A stretch of 64,000 nt of DNA from Streptomyces klenkii (GTDB lineage Bacteria > Actinomycetota > Actinomycetes > Streptomycetales > Streptomycetaceae), in contig NZ_RBAM01000006.1 of NCBI RefSeq assembly GCF_003626645.1, forward strand, positions 62,001-126,000, written 5' to 3'. The notes below the pieces were generated by a model. That model ran no database searches and was not told where the DNA came from. It was given only the letters and a program-made list of their open reading frames with translations. Every line of letters starts with the position of its first letter. The stretch's first letter is position 1. A program made the position numbers and the translations under genes. Shown piece by piece: positions 55,761 through 62,568 of this stretch.

Positions 55761-56582
55761 CTACGGCGCGGGGGCCGGCGCGGGCGAGTCCGCGCCCTGT
55801 TCGGCGCGGAGCCGGGCCGCCACCGCGTCCGTCCGGGCGCGCAGGGCGAGGACGCGCTCGCCGGTCTTGGTGCCGTGCAGCGGGGGCTCGGCCGGGAGGA
55901 CCGGGACGCCCTTGGACTGAGCGGTGAGGACGAGACTGTGCATGACCTCGGGCTGCTGGGCCAGCAGGGCCGTGGTGAACATGTTGGCGCGCAGCGTCTT
56001 CTTCACGCCGAGCATGCCGCGGTAGGTGATCTCGCAGGCGACGTCGACGGTCTCCAGCCGCTGCTCGCCCGCCTGTTCCAGCGCCGCGAGCATCACGGAC
56101 GCGAGTCCCTCGACCACCTTGGTGACGACCCATTTGCGCCCGGGGAGCGGGGGCAGCAGGTCCCGGATCCGGTCGATTTCGGTGTCGAGCGCGTCCGTGG
56201 ACATGGCGCTGAACGCGTCGTGCAGCTGGAGGTGGACGACCTTGTCCCAGGGGACGTCCTCGCCGTCGAAGCCGACCGACTCGGGCCCGAAGCGCAGGGC
56301 GCCGATGGCGTCCAGCGGGCGCAGCGCCTTCGCGGTGAGGGCGGGGACCTTGGGGTGGCGGCAGATCAGGGCGCCGAGGGAGAACTCCCATTCCGCGGTG
56401 GCGGGCGCGGCGGGGGCGGGCAGCGAGCGCAGGACGGAGAGGACCCAGTCGCCGGAGGCGTTCGTGCCGGTGCGCCCGGCGTCGGCGCCGCGCTGCACGG
56501 CGTTCGCGACGTCCATGCCGAAGGCGGTCGCCGCCGATCCCACCTGGTCGCCCAGGTTCTTCACCCGGTTGAGTATGCCCAT
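55761..56582 (-). CDS. Conserved hypothetical protein
   Basis: The protein has 273 residues from the ATG at 56582. The N-terminus is MGILNRVKNLGDQVGSAATAFGMDVANAVQ; the core has WEFSLGALICRHPKVPALTAKALRPLDAIGALRFGPESVGFDGEDVPWDKVVHLQLHDAFSAMSTDALDTEIDRIRDLLPPLPGRKWVVTKVVEGLASVMLAAL. The middle resembles a PH-like lipid- or membrane-binding beta fold (GPESVGFDGEDVPWDKV). The tail is Ala/Pro-rich. It is a known streptomycete family without assigned role. It is divergent from the RlmG-like gene. Confidence 0.7.
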   Translation of the reverse strand: MGILNRVKNLGDQVGSAATAFGMDVANAVQRGADAGRTGTNASGDWVLSVLRSLPAPAAPATAEWEFSLGALICRHPKVPALTAKALRPLDAIGALRFGPESVGFDGEDVPWDKVVHLQLHDAFSAMSTDALDTEIDRIRDLLPPLPGRKWVVTKVVEGLASVMLAALEQAGEQRLETVDVACEITYRGMLGVKKTLRANMFTTALLAQQPEVMHSLVLTAQSKGVPVLPAEPPLHGTKTGERVLALRARTDAVAARLRAEQGADSPAPAPAP

Positions 56583-56756
56583 GTCCTGCCCCCGTGTTCA
56601 CCTGCGATGTTCGTACGGCCGCGAACGGCAGCGACACTTTACCCAGTGGCCGGGGCATGCTCCGCCCGGCCGGATCCGCGATCGGCCGGGGGCGCGTACG
56701 GCAACGGCACGGCCGTGCTCACCCGCGCCGGGGGTCTCGACTAGCCTGTGGGCACA

Positions 56757-57926
56757 ATGAACCGTTTGATGACGCCGTGGGGCGAGCTGGTCCTGACCCG
56801 TTTCCCCGAGGACCCCCGCGACCAGCTCCGTGCCTGGGACGCCGCCGATGAATACCTGCTCCAGCACTTGGCGGGGAGCGCGGAGAGCGCCGACGGCCCC
56901 GCGGACCTGTCCGGCACCGTCGCCGTCCTGGGCGACCGGTGGGGCGCGCTGACCACCGCCCTCGCCCGGCAGGGCGCCCGGCCCGTGCAGATCACCGAGT
57001 CGTTCCTGGCCCGGCAGGCCACCCTGCGGAACCTGGAGCGCAACGGCCTCGGCGCCGGTGCCGCGGAGCTCCTGTCGACCAGGGACACCCCGCCGGACCG
57101 CATCGACGTCCTGCTGGTGCGCGTGCCCAAGAGCCTCGCGCTGCTGGAGGACCAGCTGCACCGGCTCGCGCCGCGTCTGCACGCCGGGACCGTCGTCGTG
57201 GGCGCGGGCAAGGTGACCGAGATCCACACCTCGACGCTCAAGCTGTTCGAGCGGATCGCCGGCCCCACCCGTACCTCGCTGGCCGTGAAGAAGGCCCGCC
57301 TCATCTTCTGCACGCCGGACCCCGCCGTCCCGCAGTCCGGGAGCCCGTGGCCGCACCGCTACGCCCTGCCGCTGGGCATCGGGCCGGCCTCCGGTCTGAC
57401 GGTCACCAACCACGCGGGCATCTTCTGCGCCGACCGGCTCGACATCGGCACCCGGTTCTTCCTGCGCAACCTGCCGCAGCGGCGCGGCCCGGAGCGCGTG
57501 GTGGACCTCGGCTGCGGCAACGGCATCGTCGGAACGGCCGCCGCGCTGGCCAACCCGCAGGCCGAGGTGATGTTCGTCGACGAGTCCTACCAGGCGGTGG
57601 CATCCGCCGAGGCCACGTTCCGGGAGAACGCGGGGCCGCGGGCGAAGGCCGAGTTCCGGGTGGGCGACGGCCTGGAGGGCGTGCCCGCCGAGTCCGTGGA
57701 CCTGGTGCTGAACAACCCGCCGTTCCACTCCCACCAGTCGACCACCGACGCGACGGCCTGGCGCATGTTCGCCGGGTCGCGTGCCGCGCTGCGCCGCGGC
57801 GGCGAGCTGTGGGTCATCGGCAACCGGCACCTGGGCTACCACGTGAAGCTGCGCCGGCTCTTCGGCAACTGCGAGACCGTGGCGAGCGACCCGAAGTTCG
57901 TCGTTCTCAAGGCGGTCAAAAACTAA
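56757..57926 (+). CDS. rlmG: RlmG-type rRNA/RNA guanine-N2 methyltransferase
   Basis: The protein has 389 residues from the ATG at 56757. An N-terminal pseudo-methyltransferase domain (about 1-190) is followed by a catalytic one: RVVDLGCGNGIVGTAAALANPQ (SAM loop), then VDLVLNNPPFHSHQSTTDATAWRMF, with the NPPF motif of N-methyltransferases. RlmG/RsmC-like proteins modify guanines in rRNA. LCLK start signals are weak. It ends in a 16-bp perfect stem and the next gene is 209 bases away. RsmC-type alternative: the same fold. Confidence 0.88.
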   Translation: MNRLMTPWGELVLTRFPEDPRDQLRAWDAADEYLLQHLAGSAESADGPADLSGTVAVLGDRWGALTTALARQGARPVQITESFLARQATLRNLERNGLGAGAAELLSTRDTPPDRIDVLLVRVPKSLALLEDQLHRLAPRLHAGTVVVGAGKVTEIHTSTLKLFERIAGPTRTSLAVKKARLIFCTPDPAVPQSGSPWPHRYALPLGIGPASGLTVTNHAGIFCADRLDIGTRFFLRNLPQRRGPERVVDLGCGNGIVGTAAALANPQAEVMFVDESYQAVASAEATFRENAGPRAKAEFRVGDGLEGVPAESVDLVLNNPPFHSHQSTTDATAWRMFAGSRAALRRGGELWVIGNRHLGYHVKLRRLFGNCETVASDPKFVVLKAVKN

Positions 57927-57950
57927 ACGACTTAGCGCAAGCCGACCCCT

Positions 57951-57984
57951 CCGGCGGGCAGTGATCCAGATCACTGCCCGCCGG
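57951..57984 (+). terminator. 16-bp perfect dyad after rlmG
   Basis: Arms 57951-57966 and 57969-57984 pair perfectly around CA. The right arm is followed by TGGTTTAGG. Probable terminator, 25 bases after the rlmG stop; a nearby palindrome GGCATGATCATGCC is at 58018-58031. Confidence 0.85.
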
Positions 57985-58017
57985 TGGTTTAGGACTTCTG
58001 AGGGCCGCCACACCCAT

Positions 58018-58031
58018 GGCATGATCATGCC
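58018..58031. promoter_or_regulatory. Perfect palindrome upstream of the TTA-containing lipoprotein gene
   Basis: GGCATGATCATGCC is fully symmetric over 14 bases, 105 bases upstream of the lipoprotein start. It may be an operator; no binding protein is known. Confidence 0.4.
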
Positions 58032-58135
58032 GTTACCGGCGGGTAGCCATCCGGTTCACCCGCCCATGCCGTGTGATGCGGGCCGGAGTGCCGACCCCTC
58101 CGGCCCGCCCCCACCTCACGCTCCGAGGACCGAAT

Positions 58136-59623
58136 TTGCGCAAGTCCGCACGATTTATAGCTTTACCCGCCATCACCGCTGCCTCCCTGCTCGCCACCGG
58201 GTGCTCCGCAGCCTCCGGGCCGTCCGGCAGTGACCCGGGCGCCGGCGCCGAGAAGGCAGCAGCAGCCCGTCCGCCCGCCGCGGAACCCCAGCTCGCCGTC
58301 CGGGCGGCGCCCGAGGGCGCGGGCGCCCCGAGCGCCGTGGCCCGCCCCTCCGGCTCCGGGAAGCCGGCGCAGAAGTCCGCGCTGAAGGTCGCCTCGTTCG
58401 ACCAGAAGAGCGGACGCGCCGTCATCTCCGGCGCGGCGAAGCCCCCCAAGGGCGTGGCCCCCGGCCGCACCCCCGCGCCGTCCGGCTCGGCGGGGGCCGC
58501 GGGCAGCGCCTCCCCCGAGGCCTCGCCCGGCAAGAACAGCCAAGTGGACGTCGGCGACATCATCGCCAGCGCGCCCGCCCCCGGCGCCCCCGACGGTGTC
58601 CTCGCCAAGGTCACCAAGGTGCTCGGCAAGACCGAGCAGGGCACCGAGGTCAACACCGCTCCCGCCACCCTGGGCGCCCTGCTGGGCGACTCCCAGGCCA
58701 AGGGCGCGGTGCCCGTCGACCCGTCCACCGTCGAGGTCGAGCCGCTCGTCAAGGGCGTCAAGGCCTCGTGGACGAAGACGGGGAACGTGCACTTCGGGCC
58801 CAAGGGCGCGAACGTGCCGCTGGGCAACCTGCGGCTCGACGTCGGCACGTCCATCGCCACCGCCAAGGACGCTCCGGTGTCCGCCGCGGCGTCGGCCTCG
58901 GGCTTCGTCCAGCTGGCCCCGGAGGTCGACTTCGCCTACGACGGCGGTGGCGCCGGCTTCGGCGGCGCGCCCGCCAGCGCGTCGGTGTCACTGTCGGGCG
59001 ACTGGTCCTCCCAGTGGGAGCTCAAGGGCCAGGCGGCCGCCTCGACGGACGGCAAGCCGCTGCGCGTGCCGTTCGCCAAGCTGCACGCCTCGCCGGTCAT
59101 CCAGGTCGGCCCGGTGCCGGTCGTGGTCAACCTCGGCCTCACCTGCTACCTCCAGGTGGACGCCGACGGCCACGTCAACGTCGACGTCAAGGAGGAGCTC
59201 AAGGGCGGCTTCCGCGTCGGTGGCGCGTACAACCGCGGCAAGGGCTGGTCGCCGGTCAACACCTCCGACTTCTCGGCCACTTCGCCGCAGGCGTCCGTGA
59301 CCGCGGCCGGCAAGGTGAAGGCGGCGCTCGGCGCCGAGGCGTCCGTGGGTCTGTACGGCGCGGTCGGCGTGAAGGCCGACGTCGCCCCGTACCTGCGGGC
59401 CGAGGCGGAGGGCAGCGCGACCGCCTCCGCCGACGGCAAGGCCTCGGCCACCGGCAAGTGGGGCGCCTACGGCGGACTGGACCTCGCGGGAGCCCTCCAG
59501 CTCCAGTTGCAGGTCTTCGGCACGCCGATCTTCGAGAAGCCCATCCCGCTGGGTTCGCTCCACAAGGAGTGGAAGCTGGCGGGCGGCGAGGGCACCGTCT
59601 CGACTGGCTCCCGCCGCAAGTAG
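58136..59623 (+). CDS. Large lipoprotein with a TTA codon in its signal peptide
   Basis: The protein has 495 residues. The start is TTG at 58136 with GAGGA upstream, giving a signal MRKSARFIALPAITAASLLATGC with lipobox LATGC (Cys23). Leu10 (58163-58165) is encoded by TTA, the only in-frame TTA I noticed among the called genes; translation should therefore need the bldA tRNA. An Ala/Pro/Ser stalk (about 25-140) precedes a beta-rich domain (GNVHFGPKGANVPLGNLRLDVGTSIA, VSLSGDWSSQWELKG, VVVNLGLTCYLQVDADGHVNVDVKEELKGGF). Family not recognised. Surface exposure is clear; the TTA suggests late developmental expression. Confidence 0.8.
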   Translation: MRKSARFIALPAITAASLLATGCSAASGPSGSDPGAGAEKAAAARPPAAEPQLAVRAAPEGAGAPSAVARPSGSGKPAQKSALKVASFDQKSGRAVISGAAKPPKGVAPGRTPAPSGSAGAAGSASPEASPGKNSQVDVGDIIASAPAPGAPDGVLAKVTKVLGKTEQGTEVNTAPATLGALLGDSQAKGAVPVDPSTVEVEPLVKGVKASWTKTGNVHFGPKGANVPLGNLRLDVGTSIATAKDAPVSAAASASGFVQLAPEVDFAYDGGGAGFGGAPASASVSLSGDWSSQWELKGQAAASTDGKPLRVPFAKLHASPVIQVGPVPVVVNLGLTCYLQVDADGHVNVDVKEELKGGFRVGGAYNRGKGWSPVNTSDFSATSPQASVTAAGKVKAALGAEASVGLYGAVGVKADVAPYLRAEAEGSATASADGKASATGKWGAYGGLDLAGALQLQLQVFGTPIFEKPIPLGSLHKEWKLAGGEGTVSTGSRRK

Positions 59624-59641
59624 GTCCCCGCACGCGGGGTG

Positions 59642-59685
59642 AGGGCACCGGTGCACGCGCGTTCAGCGGCGTGCACCGGTGCCCT
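59642..59685. terminator. 17-bp perfect bidirectional terminator
   Basis: Arms 59642-59658 and 59669-59685 pair perfectly around ten bases, between the lipoprotein gene and the convergent methyltransferase gene. Confidence 0.88.
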
Positions 59686-59706
59686 GCTATGCGGAGCTGT
59701 ACGGAG

Positions 59707-60588
59707 TTATGCGGAGACTTCTTTGGAGGCCCGCAGCGAGTAGACCATCGGGATGCGCGGGCGGCCCTCCGGGAGCCGGTAGACCGTCCCCTCGCCGCCC
59801 CGGCTGCCGCTCGTGTCCCGCGCCCGGACCATGCCGTCGAGGTACTTGAACAGCGTGAAGTCGTGCTCGTGCAGGAACTCCAGCCGCAGGCCGGCCGCGG
59901 TCACCGCGCTGATCACGTCGCCCAGGGGGTGCTGCCACTCCACCGTGCGGTTGTGCCGCGTCGGGGCGCTCATGTCGGCGTACGAACCGGGCTCGTCGTA
60001 CGTGAACGGCCCCCGGGCGAAGTAGTCCTCGGCGAACGCGCTGCCGTCCTCGCCCAGGCACATGGCCACCGGGTGGAACTCCGCCAGGTACAAGAAGCCG
60101 CCCGGCGCCACCAGTTCCGCCGCCGTGCGCGCCCACTGCGTCAGGTCGGGCAGCCAGCACAGGGCTCCGAACCCGGTGTAGACGATGTCGAAGGTCTCGC
60201 CCCGCAGCGCGGCCGGCGCGTCGTACACGTCGGCCTCGACGAACCGGGCCTGCTCTTCGCCCACGTCCGACGCCAGTGCCCGCGCCGCCTCCACCGCCGG
60301 GCCGGAGAAGTCCAGCCCGGTCACCACGGCGCCCCTGCGGGCCCAGGACAGGGTGTCGGTGCCGATGTGGCACTGGAGGTGGAGCAGGCGCTTGCCGGTG
60401 ACGTCACCGACCTCGTCCGCCTCGAACCCGCGCAGGTCGTTGCGGCCGGCCTTGAAACCCGCCACGTCGTAGAAGGCGCTCCCCGTGTGGAGGGGCACCC
60501 TCTCGTCCCACATCGCGCGGTTGTCCTCGCGCCAGTTCCCGGCGTGGCCGCTCCGCCCGCCGTCCGTTCCTCCGCTGGTCGTCGTCAC
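59707..60588 (-). CDS. Class I SAM-dependent methyltransferase
   Basis: The protein has 293 residues from the GTG at 60588 (VTTTSGGTDGGR). Motifs: GKRLLHLQCHIGTDTLSWARRGAVVTGLDFSGPAVEAARAL (SAM loop, LHLQCHIGTDT), EQARFVEADVYDAP (motif II), FDIVYTGFGALCWLPDLTQWARTAAELVAPGGFLYLAEFHP. Starting NWREDNRAMWDERVPLH is a common Streptomyces variant. The substrate is unknown. A weak ribosome binding site makes the start uncertain; the ATG at 60513 (MWDERVPLHT) is an alternative. Confidence 0.88.
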   Translation of the reverse strand: MTTTSGGTDGGRSGHAGNWREDNRAMWDERVPLHTGSAFYDVAGFKAGRNDLRGFEADEVGDVTGKRLLHLQCHIGTDTLSWARRGAVVTGLDFSGPAVEAARALASDVGEEQARFVEADVYDAPAALRGETFDIVYTGFGALCWLPDLTQWARTAAELVAPGGFLYLAEFHPVAMCLGEDGSAFAEDYFARGPFTYDEPGSYADMSAPTRHNRTVEWQHPLGDVISAVTAAGLRLEFLHEHDFTLFKYLDGMVRARDTSGSRGGEGTVYRLPEGRPRIPMVYSLRASKEVSA

Positions 60589-60832
60589 GGGCGTGACGCT
60601 AGTGGGGTCCCTTGCGAGCACGCGAACGATTTTCCGGCGCGCCGCCGAAGAGCGGACGGCCGCCGGGGAGGTGCACCGGGCGCGCGCACGCCGGGGGGTG
60701 CGTGCCGTGGCGCGGCGGGCCGCACGCACTGCGGGAGAGGCGTACGAAGCGGCGGCTCGCGCGTTGTGCTGGGTAAGGAGGAGCAGGACGTCACGGGTGA
60801 CACGGGCGTGACTGCGGGAGCGGGATGGGCAC

Positions 60833-61357
60833 GTGAGTGAGCTCCCGTCCGCCTCTGACGGCCACCGGGCTCCGGCACACGGGAAGGAAGGCACGTTGAT
60901 CCGTCTGGCGCGGGGCGCTACGGGATTCCGGGGGCCGCACGAGGCCCCTCTGCCGCGGACGGAGGCGGCGCTGTTCCGCGCCGCCTGTTTCACCGCGGCC
61001 ATGGAGGCCCGGGGGCGGGCCGGCGAGATGGTGCCCGGCGAGGTGCAGACGTTCCGCCGGGCGGCGCTCAGCGACGGGTACGGCCGGGTGTTCACCGCCC
61101 TGGGCCACGTCCACCTGCCCGTGGTCGCCTTCACGACGGACCCGGTCCGCGAGGGCGAGCCGGTGCCGGGGTTCGCGGACCCGCCGGTGTGGGCGCAGGT
61201 CTTCGAGACGGCGGGGCTGCGGGTGATGGGGGTCAAGGAGCTGATGACCCCCTTGGAGGAGGTCGACGTCTCGGAGCTGTCGCCGGCCGAGCTCACGGAG
61301 ATCCGCTACTGGAAGCCCTCGTGTCTGGGCGACGTCCTGTTCAACTGGTGGGACTGA
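60833..61357 (+). CDS. Conserved hypothetical protein
   Basis: The protein has 174 residues from the GTG at 60833; a TTG at 60896 with a stronger GGAAGGAAGG site is a real alternative that would give 153 residues. The sequence is RLARGATGFRGPHEAPLPRTEAALFRAACFTAAMEARGRAGEMVPGEVQTFRRAALSDGYGRVFTALGHVHLPVVAFTTDPVREGEPVPGFADPP, then LMTPLEEVDVSELSPAELTEIRYWKPSCLGDVLFNWWD. No family recognised; the C-terminal WKPSCLGDVLFNWWD is conserved-looking. It is divergent from the methyltransferase gene. Confidence 0.65.
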   Translation: MSELPSASDGHRAPAHGKEGTLIRLARGATGFRGPHEAPLPRTEAALFRAACFTAAMEARGRAGEMVPGEVQTFRRAALSDGYGRVFTALGHVHLPVVAFTTDPVREGEPVPGFADPPVWAQVFETAGLRVMGVKELMTPLEEVDVSELSPAELTEIRYWKPSCLGDVLFNWWD

Positions 61358-61434
61358 GCGCAGGACTGATACCGGGCCGGCACCGAAAGCGGCGGCGGCC
61401 CGCAAGGCCTCACGGGGCTGCGGCCCCGCCCCTC

Positions 61435-61713
61435 TTACGCCGTCAGCGCCGCACGCTCCTCCGTGTCGGCGCCCGCCGCGGCGACGGACGCCAGCCTTTC
61501 CATCGACAGGCCCAGCACGGAGGCCAGCGCCGCGATCGTGAAGAAGGCGGGGGTGGGCGCGCGGCCGGTTTCGATCTTGCGGAGCGTCTCCACGGACAGG
61601 CCCGCGGCGGCGGCGATCTCCACCATGCTGCGTTCGCCGCGCGCCTCGCGGAGCAGGGCGCCGAGCCGCTCGCCGCGCCGCCGTTCCCAGGGGGTCAAGG
61701 GGGTCCTCACCAT
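61435..61713 (-). CDS. XRE-type regulator
   Basis: The protein has 92 residues from the ATG at 61713. The helix-turn-helix is MVEIAAAAGLSVETLRKIETGRAPTPAFFTIAALASVLGLSMERLASV, with AGLSVETLRKIETGR as the recognition part. It is divergent from the methionine aminopeptidase gene, with a 16-base near-perfect palindrome between them. The most likely role is control of itself and of the aminopeptidase. Stop at 61435. Confidence 0.88.
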   Translation of the reverse strand: MVRTPLTPWERRRGERLGALLREARGERSMVEIAAAAGLSVETLRKIETGRAPTPAFFTIAALASVLGLSMERLASVAAAGADTEERAALTA

Positions 61714-61736
61714 GACCCGGATTCTAGACCGTGATA

Positions 61737-61752
61737 CTAATACCGGTATAAG
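61737..61752. promoter_or_regulatory. Palindromic operator between XRE gene and map
   Basis: ATACCGGTAT is a perfect 10-base palindrome extended to CTAATACCGGTATAAG (14 of 16 symmetric). It covers promoter-like boxes for both genes in a gap of only 75 bases. Repressor binding by the XRE protein is inferred. Confidence 0.65.
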
Positions 61753-61788
61753 AATTGGTGACGCCGAGCTTAGGGGAGTTCCGGAACC

Positions 61789-62556
61789 ATGGTGGAGATC
61801 AAGACCGACGGCGAGCTGGACGCCATGCGCGAGGCGGGCCGGGTCGTGGCCCACGCGCTGGCCGCCGTCCGCGACGCGGCGAAGACGGGCGTGACGCTGC
61901 GGGAGCTGGACGAGGCGGCCCACGCCGTCATCAAGGACGCCGGGGCGACCTCCCCCTTCCTGGGCTACAAGCCCGACTTCGCCCCCACGCCCTTCCCCGG
62001 CGTGATCTGCTCCTCGGTCAACGACGTCGTCGTGCACGGCATCCCCGACGACTACGCGCTGCGCGACGGCGACCTGGTCAGCATCGACTGCGGTGCGCAG
62101 CTCGACGGCTGGACGGGCGACGCCGCCATCAGCTTCACCGTCGGCACGCCGCGCCCGGCCGACACGGCCCTGATCGAGGCCACGCAGCGGGCGCTGGACG
62201 CCGCCATCGCCGCGGCCGTGCCCGGCAACCGCATCGGGGACATCTCCCACGCCGTCGGCACCGTCGCCCGCTCCGGTCGCTACGGCATGCCCGCGGACTT
62301 CGGCGGCCACGGCATCGGCCGGCAGATGCACGAGGACCCGCACGTGCCCAACCGGGGCCGCCCGCGCCGGGGCATGACGCTGCGGCACGGCCTGGTCCTC
62401 GCGCTGGAGCCGATGCTCATGGCGGGCGGCAGCAACGGCTACCGCACGGACGCCGACGGGTGGACGATACGCACCGCCGACGGCAGCCGCGCCGCGCACA
62501 TCGAGCACACGGTCGCCATCACGAAGGACGGCCCGCGGGTGCTGACGCTGCCGTAG
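61789..62556 (+). CDS. map: Type I methionine aminopeptidase
   Basis: The protein has 255 residues from the ATG at 61789. All metal ligands of MetAP are in place: Asp100 and Asp111 (IDCGAQLDGWTGDAA), His174 (GGHGIG), Glu207 (LVLALEPM) and Glu239 (IEHTVAIT), with substrate His83 and His181. It removes N-terminal Met from nascent proteins. Genomes of this genus carry more than one map, and this copy is outside the ribosomal-protein operon and paired with its own regulator, so it is likely a secondary MetAP. Conditional expression or a resistance role is possible. Confidence 0.94.
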   Translation: MVEIKTDGELDAMREAGRVVAHALAAVRDAAKTGVTLRELDEAAHAVIKDAGATSPFLGYKPDFAPTPFPGVICSSVNDVVVHGIPDDYALRDGDLVSIDCGAQLDGWTGDAAISFTVGTPRPADTALIEATQRALDAAIAAAVPGNRIGDISHAVGTVARSGRYGMPADFGGHGIGRQMHEDPHVPNRGRPRRGMTLRHGLVLALEPMLMAGGSNGYRTDADGWTIRTADGSRAAHIEHTVAITKDGPRVLTLP

Positions 62557-62568
62557 TAGCGGCGCGGC

